A stretch of 33,912 nt of DNA. Origin: Candidatus Vogelbacteria bacterium RIFOXYD1_FULL_44_32 (lineage in GTDB: Bacteria > Patescibacteriota > Minisyncoccia > Phycocordibacterales > XYD1-FULL-46-19). Below, in pieces: positions 1 through 6,359 of the stretch. The position numbers and the translations under genes were made by a program. The notes under the pieces are model-generated. The model ran no database searches. It was not told where the DNA came from and saw only the letters and a program-made list of their open reading frames with translations. The stretch spans positions 1 through 33,912 of the forward strand of contig MHTJ01000005.1 of assembly GCA_001823065.1 (NCBI GenBank), read 5' to 3'. Within the stretch, counting starts at the first letter, position 1, and every line of letters begins with the position of its first letter.

Positions 1-2
1 TG

Positions 3-299
3 AGAGGTGCTTTCCTTACTGCATTTGGATTACCAAAAGAAAAATACATAGCAACTGCAGCCGCTATCGCTCTGGCTGTTGATATAACAAGATTGCCCAT
101 ATACCTCAAAGAAGGTTTCCTACAGCCCCAATTTTACTGGATGGTTCCAGTTCTCCTTGTTGTCGCTCTGTGTGGTTCTTTTGTAGGGAAACAGATTACA
201 GACAAGATTTCTCAATCGGTATTTAGACGTATTGTCCTTATCGCTATTTTTATAATCGGTATAAAGTTTATTTTTGACTGGTTGAATACGGGCTTATAG
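3..299 (+). CDS. TauE/SafE-family permease, C-terminal part
   Basis: Partial gene whose 5' end lies before the window; the frame is open from base 3 to the TAG at 297-299, giving about 98 residues. It carries the RGAFLTAFGLPKEKYIATAA segment typical of the second half of TauE/SafE (DUF81) transporters. Hydrophobic stretches follow around WMVPVLLVVALCGSFVG and IVLIAIFIIGIKFIF, and it ends a few residues after the last membrane helix, as in the family. Members export sulfite, sulfoacetate or other organosulfur anions across the inner membrane, but the substrate cannot be read here. It lies just before the accessory region, so it may mark the conserved left edge of that region. The fold is fairly certain and the substrate unknown. 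Confidence 0.8.
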   Translation, partial: RGAFLTAFGLPKEKYIATAAAIALAVDITRLPIYLKEGFLQPQFYWMVPVLLVVALCGSFVGKQITDKISQSVFRRIVLIAIFIIGIKFIFDWLNTGL

Positions 300-386
300 T
301 TCAATTAGACCATTTGTAATATCCCTGAAAACTCAAGCTCCTGCTTTATGGCTTTCCAATCTACAGTTCTGAACCCGGACAATAGA

Positions 387-431
387 GGGAGCAAAATTTA
401 GAACGCCGTCAGGCGTTTTAATTTTGCTCCC
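387..431 (+). repeat. Inverted repeat / hairpin
   Basis: GGGAGCAAAAT at 387-397 is the exact reverse complement of ATTTTGCTCCC at 421-431. Inside it, AACGCC (402-407) pairs with GGCGTT (412-417) around GTCA. It may terminate the upstream permease transcript although no U-tract follows. The right arm can also pair with 553-565 further on, so two folds compete. Confidence 0.6.
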
Positions 432-565
432 CCGAGTAAGGCAACTGCTTGCCTTGCGGGCAGGGATCGAAAAGCTTCTCCTATATTTTCGAGCCATAGG
501 CGAGAAAATGGGAAAGCTCTACTGTTCCTGTAAGGAAAGACCCCTGCCGAGGGAGTTAAAAATTT
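421..565 (+). ncRNA. Candidate multi-branched structured RNA
   Basis: The stretch of more than 500 bases between the permease and the gene at 818 has no convincing coding region, but this part nests several stems. Outer stem: ATTTT 421-425 with AAAAT 561-565, and CTCCC 427-431 with GGGAG 553-557. Hairpin: AAGGCAA 438-444 with TTGCCTT 449-455. Second enclosing stem: GGCAGGG 459-465 with CCCTGCC 544-550. Within it are AGCTT 473-477 with AAGCT 514-518, ATTTT 485-489 with AAAAT 505-509, and hairpin TTCCT 525-529 with AGGAA 533-537. The stems were paired by eye only. It could be a regulatory RNA, a 3'-UTR structure or the remnant of a palindromic repeat. It does not match RNase P, tmRNA, 6S or SRP RNA as I know them. 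Confidence 0.4.
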
Positions 566-580
566 TGGCTGACCCCATTA

Positions 581-617
581 CCTCGAGCTCGCAGGCCAGC
601 GTGTTAACAAATTAACA
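581..617 (+). repeat. Cassette-boundary repeat, copy 1
   Basis: CCTCGAGCTCGCAGGCCAGC runs into GTGTTAACAAATTAACA. The same end sequence recurs at 1855-1892 and, partly, at 2928-2953. TGTTAA and TTAACA form a small palindrome around CAAA. It lies between two genes, like the other copies. Confidence 0.55.
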
Positions 618-655
618 AAAATGGTGCCAAGGTATTGAAACATTACGGGGGGGGG

Positions 656-739
656 TTGACATATAAACGAAAATAGTGTAAAAGATATTTAGATTTGATG
701 TAGTGGAAAACAGCGGGGTGTTCCTGGCACCACTGCATC
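656..739 (+). promoter_or_regulatory. Promoter and hairpin leader of the ParB-like gene
   Basis: TTGACA at 656-661 is followed after 17 nt by TAAAAG at 679-684. A run of nine G (647-655) abuts the -35 box. The transcript would have a leader of about 125 nt, with GATGTAGTGG (697-706) pairing with CCACTGCATC (730-739) through one G-U pair. A second small hairpin, ACATC/GATGT, lies near 772-784. The ribosome binding site AAGGAG is at 804-809. Confidence 0.5.
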
Positions 740-817
740 AGCATAGGTATATTTGGCGTTTTATCCCAAAGACATCCTAGATGTTCTTCAAAACAAAACG
801 CATAAGGAGAAATCGCG

Positions 818-1777
818 ATGGTTGATGCATACATAGGCCATGGTATGGCCAACGAGCCTGTCTACGATGTCACCAGCTTGGGCAAAGGGCTCGAACTGGT
901 CAAGCGTCGCAAGGTCGAGTTCGACCGCAAAGAAGCGATGAAGCTGCTTGAGCTCGATGAGTTTCCCGGGGATCGGCGACTCAAGCAGAACCATGTTGAC
1001 CGCCTCATCAAGGCTATGTTGCGTGGGACATTTCACCCAGAGTGGGTGACTCTCATCGTGTGCGCACTTGACGGCAAGCACTACCGAATGAACGGCCAGC
1101 ATACGGCTTGGGCGCGTATCGAGATGCCCGAAGTTTGGCCGTGCTCCGTCGAATTGCTCGAATATCGGGCGGAAACGGATGAGGATCTGCGGTCTTTGTA
1201 CTCGTCGATCGACCGGTCAAGCCCCCGCACGCGGACCAATGTCATGGACAGCTATTTGGTGGGAACGCCGGAATTCGAGGGCATCAAGCGCCAGAGCTTG
1301 TCCCGCCTTCCCCAAGGGTTCGAACTGTGGTTTTGGCCGAGCGCACAGGATCGCAGGAAGCACGACGCGGATGATACCTCGTTTCTCCTGAAGACGGAAC
1401 AATACGACCTCGCGGTGAAGGTGGCGGCGTTCCTAGACAAATTGTCGGCCAGAGAGAACCGCCACATGTTCCGCAGCCCTGTGATCGCGGCCATGTTTGC
1501 CATCTTCAATAAGTCACCACAAGTGGCTGTGAAGTTCTGGCAACCCATCGCAGACGGCACCGGCATCGACAAAAAGGGTGATCCGCGTCTGAAGCTCCGT
1601 AACGAGCTAATGCGTACGGCCGTCGACTCCGGCGGAGGCTCGCGGAGCGACAAGAAGCGCGTCAGCCAGGAGTACATGTTTCGGCTCTGCATCAACGCGT
1701 GGAATGCCTACCGCGAGGAACGTAGCCTGTCGCAACTCAAGGCCTACGAGGGCGGCAAGCGTTGCTCTCTCAAGTGA
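818..1777 (+). CDS. ParB/DGQHR-superfamily-like protein
   Basis: A 319-residue protein that resembles phage-type ParB/Srx-superfamily proteins. After a helical start (residues 35-70, with HVDRLIKAMLRGTFHPEW) comes DGKHYRMNGQHTAWARIEM near residues 85-105. NGQHT is the family's (D/N)GQHR-like signature. SSIDRSSPRTRTNVMDSYL follows, as in family members that have a helical region after the core. Such proteins bind or cut DNA in phages and mobile elements; the exact activity is not readable here. The start ATG is supported by AAGGAG eight bases upstream. The gene is clearly richer in G+C than its neighbours and has its own promoter and terminator, which suggests transfer. It could equally be called a hypothetical ParB-like nuclease. 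Confidence 0.6.
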   Translation: MVDAYIGHGMANEPVYDVTSLGKGLELVKRRKVEFDRKEAMKLLELDEFPGDRRLKQNHVDRLIKAMLRGTFHPEWVTLIVCALDGKHYRMNGQHTAWARIEMPEVWPCSVELLEYRAETDEDLRSLYSSIDRSSPRTRTNVMDSYLVGTPEFEGIKRQSLSRLPQGFELWFWPSAQDRRKHDADDTSFLLKTEQYDLAVKVAAFLDKLSARENRHMFRSPVIAAMFAIFNKSPQVAVKFWQPIADGTGIDKKGDPRLKLRNELMRTAVDSGGGSRSDKKRVSQEYMFRLCINAWNAYREERSLSQLKAYEGGKRCSLK

Positions 1778-1803
1778 GTGACTAGGTTCTCCTGCCGACT
1801 ATT

Positions 1804-1838
1804 AGCGCACGACCCTCGGGTACGGCGCTTTTTCTTTT
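1804..1838 (+). terminator. Intrinsic terminator after the ParB-like gene
   Basis: AGCGC (1804-1808) pairs with GCGCT (1825-1829), with inner CCC/GGG (1813-1815/1818-1820), followed by TTTTCTTTT. The tail belongs to the shared TTTTCTTTTACC motif. Confidence 0.75.
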
Positions 1839-1841
1839 ACC

Positions 1842-1892
1842 CCAACTTTCTCACTTCCTCGAGCCCGCGGAGCCGAGTGTTAACAAATTAAC
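1842..1892 (+). repeat. Cassette-boundary repeat, copy 2 (fullest copy)
   Basis: After the terminator tail comes CCAACTTTCTCACTTC, then CTCGAGCCCGCGGAGCCGAG, then TGTTAACAAATTAACAG. The first block recurs at 4064-4077 (AAATTTCTCACTTC) and 5425-5437 (CTAACTTTCTCAT). The last blocks recur at 581-617 and 2928-2953. This copy joins both halves and so defines the whole element of about 50 bp. Confidence 0.6.
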
Positions 1893-1944
1893 AGAGGTGT
1901 GGTAGGAATGGACTTAGACTAAACCAGAAGGGAGGTGACTGATT

Positions 1945-2226
1945 TTGAATGAACAGCTTGCGGAAATCTCCCGCAAATACGGTTGGGACGAGGAGACCCT
2001 CTTGGCGAAGATCGCAAGGACGAAGGAAATACTCAGACTCGCCAGTGATGAAGCTGCGATAGATTTTCTCCTTGCCACCAAGGTGACCACCATTTGTGAC
2101 GGTTGCAATGTGAGACCGCTGTTTGAGCATCGTTGTCATGATGACTGCATTGTGGTGGCGGGAGTACAAACGGAAAGAAAGTGCGAGTGTCCATTCTGCT
2201 TTGTAAGCAGGAATCTTGTAACCTGA
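1945..2226 (+). CDS. Small Cys-rich, probably zinc-binding protein
   Basis: A 93-residue protein that I do not recognise. The N-terminal half (residues 1-48) looks helical (MNEQLAEISRKYGWDEETLL). The C-terminal half holds CDGC, HRCHDDC and CECPFC, seven Cys and two His in the spacing of a zinc-binding module. The start is a TTG at 1945, chosen because GGAGGT (1931-1936) sits eight bases before it; the nearby ATG at 1949 is in another frame. It is transcribed alone: the terminator at 2228 begins two bases after the stop codon. Single-gene units with a strong Shine-Dalgarno sequence and an immediate terminator are typical of the accessory genes in this region. A metal-binding regulator or adaptor is possible, but no function is claimed. 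Confidence 0.65.
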   Translation: MNEQLAEISRKYGWDEETLLAKIARTKEILRLASDEAAIDFLLATKVTTICDGCNVRPLFEHRCHDDCIVVAGVQTERKCECPFCFVSRNLVT

Positions 2227-2227
2227 T

Positions 2228-2266
2228 CGCCCTCAACGAAGACCGTGGGAGGGCGGTTTTCTTTTA
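2228..2266 (+). terminator. Intrinsic terminator
   Basis: CGCCCTC (2228-2234) pairs perfectly with GAGGGCG (2249-2255), followed by GTTTTCTTTTA. The tail carries the shared TTTTCTTTTACC motif. Confidence 0.85.
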
Positions 2267-2291
2267 CCCTTTAAATTGCTAAAGTTAATTT

Positions 2292-2885
2292 ATGAAACCC
2301 CAAATAGTCTTAATTCACGGTGGTACCACCTTCGAAACTTACGAGGAGTATATGAAGTACCTGAACTCATGCGAAATAACCCTAGAAAAGCTCAATCGTA
2401 AAGATTGGAAAGACAACCTAGGCGAAGTTTTACCTGATTTTGAAGTGATATACCCGAAAATGCCGAATGCCAAAAACGCTCACTATGAGGAGTGGAAAAT
2501 TTGGTTTGAAAAACTATTTCCGTTAATACGTGATGAGGTCATTCTAGTTGGCCACTCGCTCGGAGGGATATTTTTAGCTAAATACTTATCTGAGAACGAT
2601 TTTCCGAAGAAGATTAAATCTGCCCACTTGGTGGCTGCCCCTTACGATGATGTTGACTGCGATGAGTCACTAGCTGATTTTGCTTTAACTGAGAGCTTAG
2701 AGAAATTTAGAAAACAAACACCAGAGATATATTTATACCACAGCCAAGACGACACCTCGGTTCCGTATGCTGATGTGAACAAGTATAAAAAGGATTTACC
2801 TGACGCCATTCTTATTTCCTTTGAAGACAAGGGGCACTTTTTACAAAACGACTTCCCAAAATTAGTGGGGAATATCAAGGTGTAA
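2292..2885 (+). CDS. RBBP9/YdeN-like alpha/beta hydrolase
   Basis: A 197-residue serine hydrolase. The N-terminal strand ends in HGG (residues 9-11, oxyanion region). The nucleophile elbow GHSLGG has Ser89, SQDDTSVP gives Asp153 or Asp154, and KGHF gives His182, which completes the catalytic triad. Length and motif spacing fit the compact RBBP9/YdeN family, single-domain cytosolic esterase-like enzymes whose natural substrates are mostly unknown. The start ATG has no Shine-Dalgarno sequence; CTAAAGTTAATTT lies before it. The gene is AT-rich, unlike the ParB-like gene upstream. Part of the boundary repeat lies right after it (2928-2953). Hydrolases of this kind are common cargo in gene-cassette arrays. 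Fold and triad are certain, substrate unknown. Confidence 0.85.
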   Translation: MKPQIVLIHGGTTFETYEEYMKYLNSCEITLEKLNRKDWKDNLGEVLPDFEVIYPKMPNAKNAHYEEWKIWFEKLFPLIRDEVILVGHSLGGIFLAKYLSENDFPKKIKSAHLVAAPYDDVDCDESLADFALTESLEKFRKQTPEIYLYHSQDDTSVPYADVNKYKKDLPDAILISFEDKGHFLQNDFPKLVGNIKV

Positions 2886-2927
2886 TTATATGACCATTTA
2901 AGGAAGTTCGGATATTGTGGAGGGTGC

Positions 2928-2953
2928 AGAGCCGAGCGTTAACAAACTTACAG
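2928..2953 (+). repeat. Cassette-boundary repeat, copy 3 (right half only)
   Basis: GCAGAGCCGAGCGTTAACAA and the following ACTTACAG match the right half of the copies at 581-617 and 1842-1892. The left half (CAACTTTCTCACTTC) is missing here. No U-tract terminator is visible between the hydrolase and the next gene. Confidence 0.55.
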
Positions 2954-2996
2954 GAATGACTTTTTGGTCGTGTACATCCTTAATCGATAAATATCA

Positions 2997-3509
2997 ATGA
3001 AGAAAAAAATCATAAAAGTGAATGATAAATTCCAGAAAGGTTACAGATATGAACTGACCGAACCAGTGGGCAGAAATTTTCATCCGGATTTTAAACCAGA
3101 GCTTACACCAAAAGAGATGCTTGTGCTCGGCGTCTTTGGTGGCAAGTATATGACCGATTGCAAGAAGGAGTTTCCTAAAAGTTGGTTTATTCGTGCCAAG
3201 ATTTCACCCGAACATCATGATGACACACTGAACTTTTTTCATAAGCATGCTAGCCAGCCGCTTAAAGTGTGGCAAGAAAAGGGATGGATCGATGAAGAGC
3301 ACGATCCTCGAGGTTGGTTCCAGTGGTACTGCCGATACTATATGGGCAGAAGGCTTCCTATCGAAGATGAACGGCAGATCAAGCGGTGGAAAGCAATCAG
3401 TCGTCATATATCGCAGATTAGAAAGAATTGCCGACCGAAAGATTTAACCTGCCGCCCCACTCAAAGACAGGCTGTTTTGCACTGGGCTTACGACAGTAGG
3501 AATATCTAA
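2997..3509 (+). CDS. Conserved protein of unknown function
   Basis: A 170-residue soluble protein. I recall this kind of sequence as a widespread uncharacterised family but cannot name it with certainty. Visible features are TPKEMLVLGVFGGKYMTDC (about residues 37-55), a very aromatic centre with DPRGWFQWYCRYYMGRRLP (about 102-120), and an Arg/Cys-rich end (NCRPKDLTCRPTQRQAVLHW). Conserved-looking Trp, Tyr and Arg clusters suggest a compact enzyme or nucleic-acid-binding protein. The ATG at 2997 has no Shine-Dalgarno sequence. A weak terminator follows at 3526. Like its neighbours it is a single-gene unit in the cassette-like region. No transmembrane segment or signal peptide is seen. Confidence 0.7.
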   Translation: MKKKIIKVNDKFQKGYRYELTEPVGRNFHPDFKPELTPKEMLVLGVFGGKYMTDCKKEFPKSWFIRAKISPEHHDDTLNFFHKHASQPLKVWQEKGWIDEEHDPRGWFQWYCRYYMGRRLPIEDERQIKRWKAISRHISQIRKNCRPKDLTCRPTQRQAVLHWAYDSRNI

Positions 3510-3525
3510 TATTTTTACCGATGCT

Positions 3526-3560
3526 TGGCCATTCAGCTTTAGTTGGTCGATTTTCTTTTA
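3526..3560 (+). terminator. Weak intrinsic terminator
   Basis: TTGGCCA and TGGTCGA form a short stem with G-U pairs around TTCAGCTTTAGT, followed by TTTTCTTTTACC at 3551-3562, the same tail as at the other terminators of this region. Confidence 0.5.
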
Positions 3561-3589
3561 CCTTATTTCAATTTTGTTATACTTCATTT

Positions 3590-4063
3590 ATGTATGAAAT
3601 AAAAAATGTCGAGGAAAAAGATTTGTCTAAACTGGCTGAAATAATGGCAACAGTTTTTACTATTACTGATCCAGATAAACCTTGGGACAAAGAATTTGCT
3701 TATAAATATCTTGAGTATTGGTTCAAAAAACAACCCGACATGTTTTTGGTGTCTTTTGATAGTGAAGGCAATCCCGTTGGGGCTATGGCCGTAAATATAA
3801 AACCTTGGCGAACAGGTGTTAGGTGTAGTGATGGGGTTGTGTTTGTGGATACTAAATATCAAAAACAAGGAATTGCAAGAGCTTTATTCAAAAAAGTAAT
3901 AGGGGAGGCTATGGGTAAATATAATGCGATTGATTTTGAGGCCGTCACTTTTGCTGGCAGTGAGTTTCCATTATCTTGGTATAAGCAAATTGGTATTAAT
4001 CCAGATGAACATGTTGTGCTTATAAAAGGGAAGTGTGCGGACATTTTAGCTAACCTAGGGTAA
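3590..4063 (+). CDS. GNAT-family N-acetyltransferase
   Basis: A 157-residue acetyl-CoA-dependent acyltransferase. Residues 82-102 hold motif A (VVFVDTKYQKQGIARALFKK), where QKQGIA is the pyrophosphate-binding Q/RxxGxG/A loop. FVSFDSEGNPVGAMAV fits the central strands. The acceptor is unknown; it could be a small metabolite, an antibiotic or a protein. The frame stays open upstream to 3521, but the ATG at 3590 is preferred: the sequence from here fits the GNAT fold, and a TATACT box (3578-3583) lies six bases before it, which predicts a leaderless mRNA. There is no Shine-Dalgarno sequence. The start of the gene directly follows the shared terminator tail, so promoter and cassette boundary almost touch. 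Confidence 0.85.
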   Translation: MYEIKNVEEKDLSKLAEIMATVFTITDPDKPWDKEFAYKYLEYWFKKQPDMFLVSFDSEGNPVGAMAVNIKPWRTGVRCSDGVVFVDTKYQKQGIARALFKKVIGEAMGKYNAIDFEAVTFAGSEFPLSWYKQIGINPDEHVVLIKGKCADILANLG

Positions 4064-4096
4064 ATTTCTCACTTCATACAGTCGGCAGAGCAAAAT
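4064..4096 (+). repeat. Cassette-boundary repeat, copy 4 (degenerate)
   Basis: AAATTTCTCACTTC followed by GTCGGCAGAGC matches the left block and the GCGGAGC/GCAGAGC block of the copy at 1842-1892, but the GTTAACAAA end is absent. It begins right at the stop codon of the GNAT gene. Confidence 0.45.
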
Positions 4097-4187
4097 TTTT
4101 TAGCCTTGTTTTGTCGTGGTTGCTGCTATTAGTGGGCCTTGAGTCCATAGAGTATAATTTAGGAATTAAAAATATAACCTAAAAACC

Positions 4188-4685
4188 ATGAGAGCATCAT
4201 TTCAAGTTTTAGCTTTTCCTTTTATTAAAGAGGGGGATAATTATTTATATGCAATTTTTAAGCGGAAAGATATGAGTGTTTGGCAAGCAATTTCGGGAGG
4301 AGGGGAAGATAATGAAAACCCTGTTGAGGCAATGAAAAGAGAGGTTTATGAAGAAGCTGCGCTGGCTAAAGATTTATCTTTTATTAGATTATCAGCTCTT
4401 TCGACAATACCAGCAGTAAATATTAGAGGTTTGATGTGGGGTGAAGAAATCGTGATGATCCCAGAATTTACTTTTGGTATCGAGTCACCTTCAAAAGAAT
4501 TTCAAATTAGTGATGAACATACTGAGTATGGTTGGTTTAGTTATGAAGAGGCGGTTGGTAAATTAAAATATGATAGTAATAAGTCGGCATTATGGGAGTT
4601 GAATTATCGGCTCAAAAATGGTGTTGGTGGTATAGATAAAAATATTGAAGTCATCGAAAAACTTTATGGTTCAAATAATGAATGA
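4188..4685 (+). CDS. NUDIX hydrolase
   Basis: A 165-residue pyrophosphohydrolase. The Nudix box G-x5-E-x7-REUxEExGU is read as G37, E43, R51-E52-V53, E55-E56, with Ala58 in place of the usual Gly. The metal-binding glutamates are present. The N-terminal part (FPFIKEGDNYLYAIFKRKD) and VWQAISGGGE are typical of dATP/dihydroneopterin-triphosphate-type Nudix proteins, but the substrate cannot be inferred. -10-like boxes are TATAAT (4153-4158) and TATAAC (4173-4178); the second is nine bases from the ATG. No Shine-Dalgarno sequence is seen. AT-rich codon use resembles the GNAT gene upstream. It is a frequent cargo type in mobile gene cassettes. Confidence 0.9.
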   Translation: MRASFQVLAFPFIKEGDNYLYAIFKRKDMSVWQAISGGGEDNENPVEAMKREVYEEAALAKDLSFIRLSALSTIPAVNIRGLMWGEEIVMIPEFTFGIESPSKEFQISDEHTEYGWFSYEEAVGKLKYDSNKSALWELNYRLKNGVGGIDKNIEVIEKLYGSNNE

Positions 4686-4811
4686 AAGAAAATAATGGGA
4701 TTCTTTTAATATAGCGGAATAGCTAATATATTAAGAGAGCTAGTGTTTTACTTTCATTTCTCTATATGTTACCCTATAAACAGAGTCTGAACCTTGAAAG
4801 GAGGTGATGTT

Positions 4812-5033
4812 ATGACTCAAAAATGGTCAAAGATTGGCGATGGAAGCCAAAATCGAGTGACGATAAGTAACCCCGACGGGTCAACACGCACGGTTGATGA
4901 GCGTGCCGACGGTGGTATTACGGTTACTGACACCAATAAAGAAGGACACTCTGTTAGTGGCGAAGGTGCTCGTGGTGTGTGGAGTGGTCTTTCCGGTGCT
5001 TGTCGCTTGAATGATACGCCCGGTAAGCTTTAG
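4812..5033 (+). CDS. Small Gly-rich protein of unknown function
   Basis: A 73-residue hydrophilic protein with no motif that I recognise. It is rich in Gly, Asp, Thr and Ser (ISNPDGSTRTVDERADGG), with no membrane segment. A repetitive beta-strand-like pattern (TVDERADGGITVTDTNKEGH) suggests a small beta structure. The start is the ATG at 4812, because GGAGGTGA lies at 4799-4806. A TTG further upstream would overlap the ribosome binding site. The leader contains GAACCTTGAAAGG (4789-4801), which recurs exactly in front of the - strand gene starting at 15464. A TATAAA box at 4775-4780 is a possible -10. It may be cotranscribed with the next gene, 94 bases on. Confidence 0.6.
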   Translation: MTQKWSKIGDGSQNRVTISNPDGSTRTVDERADGGITVTDTNKEGHSVSGEGARGVWSGLSGACRLNDTPGKL

Positions 5034-5046
5034 TCGTTCTATTATA

Positions 5047-5083
5047 GTTCAGATTGTTTTGGGTGTTCCAAAATAAGCTGAAC
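5047..5083 (+). promoter_or_regulatory. Intergenic hairpin
   Basis: GTTCAG (5047-5052) with CTGAAC (5078-5083), and TGTTTTGG (5055-5062) with CCAAAATA (5068-5075, one G-U pair) around GTGTT. There is no U-tract, so it is more likely an mRNA-stability or processing element between the two small genes than a terminator. Confidence 0.45.
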
Positions 5084-5127
5084 GAAATTAATTTGCCAGG
5101 CCGATCAACAAATAGGAGATCTAGGTC

Positions 5128-5319
5128 ATGGAAACAAACGATGAACAGCTCCAAGAGGCTCATAATCAGGGCGGAAGCGATTGCTCTGATTGGATAAATG
5201 GACCCGATTTTGGTTCTCTGTCTGGTATATTTAGTAGTCCGTGTAATCCGCCAAGTGACCCCGAACTGCATGAAGCTTACCTTGCTGGTTTCAAAAACAC
5301 CTGGGAAGATTCTTTCTAA
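5128..5319 (+). CDS. Small acidic protein of unknown function
   Basis: A 63-residue acidic, soluble protein (METNDEQLQEAHNQGG at the start). The end, PPSDPELHEAYLAGFKNTWE, looks like an amphipathic helix of the ExYxxGxxNT type seen in short bacterial hypothetical proteins. Two Cys (CSDW and SPCNP) are present. The ATG is supported by AGGAG at 5114-5118. It follows the Gly-rich gene and is closed by the terminator at 5382, so the two probably form one transcript. No function is claimed. Confidence 0.6.
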   Translation: METNDEQLQEAHNQGGSDCSDWINGPDFGSLSGIFSSPCNPPSDPELHEAYLAGFKNTWEDSF

Positions 5320-5381
5320 GCAATTCGTTTGTATTTGATTTCTCTTTTTGATTAAAATAAAATCACCATGTTTCAACCATT

Positions 5382-5421
5382 CGGGTCCTTTGCCACATGA
5401 GCTAGGGGCCCGTTTTCTTTT
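5382..5421 (+). terminator. Intrinsic terminator
   Basis: CGGGTCCTT (5382-5390) pairs with AGGGGCCCG (5404-5412) with two G-U pairs, followed by GTTTTCTTTTA. The shared TTTTCTTTTACC motif is at 5413-5424 and is followed by CTAACTTTCTCAT, the left block of the boundary repeat. Confidence 0.8.
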
Positions 5422-5475
5422 ACCCTAACTTTCTCATTTTGCATCGAAGGTTCAAGTTCGTGCTACACTTATATT

Positions 5476-5673
5476 ATGCAAAAAATATCAACCCTTGTGT
5501 TTATGTATACCTCGATTGCCTTTGGTATTGTTGGTCTTGGACTAGTCCTTTTTGGCGGTCCCAACGACAACGACCCGACAAACCAGTTTTTTATGAAGTT
5601 AATAATGGCCTGTGTTTTCGTCATTTTACCGTCTTTTGCTCTTAGTGTGGCGGGTAAGTATCTTGGTCGGTAG
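5476..5673 (+). CDS. Small two-helix membrane protein
   Basis: A 65-residue protein with two hydrophobic segments, LVFMYTSIAFGIVGLGLVLF (about 7-26) and FFMKLIMACVFVILPSFAL (about 38-56), separated by a short polar loop GGPNDNDPTNQ. Function unknown. A second reading frame overlaps it, but this frame has the regular helix-loop-helix pattern. TACACT at 5464-5469 lies six bases before the ATG, with TTGCAT at 5439-5444 as a loose -35, so a leaderless transcript is likely. No Shine-Dalgarno sequence. Confidence 0.6.
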   Translation: MQKISTLVFMYTSIAFGIVGLGLVLFGGPNDNDPTNQFFMKLIMACVFVILPSFALSVAGKYLGR

Positions 5674-5768
5674 TCGGTAGAGCTTATTATTGACAGATGA
5701 CCATATATTCTTTAGATTAAAGAACGGAGTTTTTGATTGTATCTCAACGAAAAAAGGAAGGAAATACC

Positions 5769-6290
5769 ATGAAACTCAGGGTCCTAAAATTAGGCACGGA
5801 GTGTCGCGACAAGGCGACAAAATTGCGGGGGACACTAACCCACTGGTTGATGGATTTCGGCGGGAGTGTCACCTACCTGTTCCAGCCGAAAGGACTGGAT
5901 CAGGAGGGACAACCCCTCAAGAAAATCTATATTTGCGAAGCACGGGTCGAGGTCTCCGCTGGAGACTTCGAAGAGATTGATGTCCCTTTCGAAATCCTTG
6001 GCTCGGAAGTCGAGGACAAGGCCAGCGGTTTCAAGGGGATGGCCGTCGACTTTGTTCGACATATCAACGGGTGCTTCCACGTCGCAATCCAGCCGGCGGG
6101 GACAATCAAAGGCAAGAATATCCCGATCGAAAAATCGGAGTTTGACCTCCGCGGCTGCACCGGCAAAAAGATTATTCAGATGTCGGCAGAGGAGAAAAAG
6201 CAGAGCCAGGTAGAAAAGCCTTCTCCGGCGAGTCGCCCCCTTGATCGGGGACTGCAGGGTGCTGACACTACCATCAGCCGGCGTGGATAA
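5769..6290 (+). CDS. Tandemly duplicated small beta-domain protein
   Basis: A 173-residue protein that contains the same domain twice. First copy, about residues 4-62: KLGTECRDKATKLRG, then GGSVTYLFQPKG and PLKKIYICEARVEV. Second copy, about residues 74-130: ILGSEVEDKASGFKG, then INGCFHVAIQPAG and IPIEKSEFDL. The repeated pattern is LG-x-x-(V/C)-x-DKA-x-(G/K)-(F/L)-(K/R)-G, then G-x-x-x-(Y/V)-(L/A)-x-QP. Similar single-domain proteins occur in phages and bacteria as uncharacterised proteins. The tail (145-173) is polar and probably disordered. The ATG at 5769 is chosen over an earlier in-frame one because AAGGAAGG lies just before it. G+C-rich relative to its neighbours, like the ParB-like gene. 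No enzyme motif is visible. Confidence 0.65.
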   Translation: MKLRVLKLGTECRDKATKLRGTLTHWLMDFGGSVTYLFQPKGLDQEGQPLKKIYICEARVEVSAGDFEEIDVPFEILGSEVEDKASGFKGMAVDFVRHINGCFHVAIQPAGTIKGKNIPIEKSEFDLRGCTGKKIIQMSAEEKKQSQVEKPSPASRPLDRGLQGADTTISRRG

Positions 6291-6320
6291 TATTTGTTTT
6301 TTGTCCGCTCCTCTCTGAAG

Positions 6321-6359
6321 ACCGCTCCATGCAGTCTCAGGTGGGGCGGTTTTCTTTTA
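6321..6359 (+). terminator. Intrinsic terminator
   Basis: ACCGCTCC (6321-6328) pairs with GGGGCGGT (6343-6350) with one G-U pair, followed by TTTTCTTTTA. This is the last copy of the shared tail and marks the right end of the cassette-like region. It overlaps the 3' end of the convergent LapA-like gene. Confidence 0.75.

Noticed and set aside
424-615. Open frame of 63 codons on + strand
   Set aside because: It lies over the nested hairpins at 421-565, has no ribosome binding site, and its sequence shows no protein-like pattern.
788-1102. Open frame on - strand opposite the ParB-like gene
   Set aside because: A shadow of the G+C-rich gene; no start signal and no recognisable product.
5439-5645. 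Second frame overlapping the small two-helix membrane protein
   Set aside because: Irregular, Trp/Cys/Phe-rich composition and no promoter fit; the frame starting at 5476 has the regular membrane-protein pattern and a -10 box at the right place.
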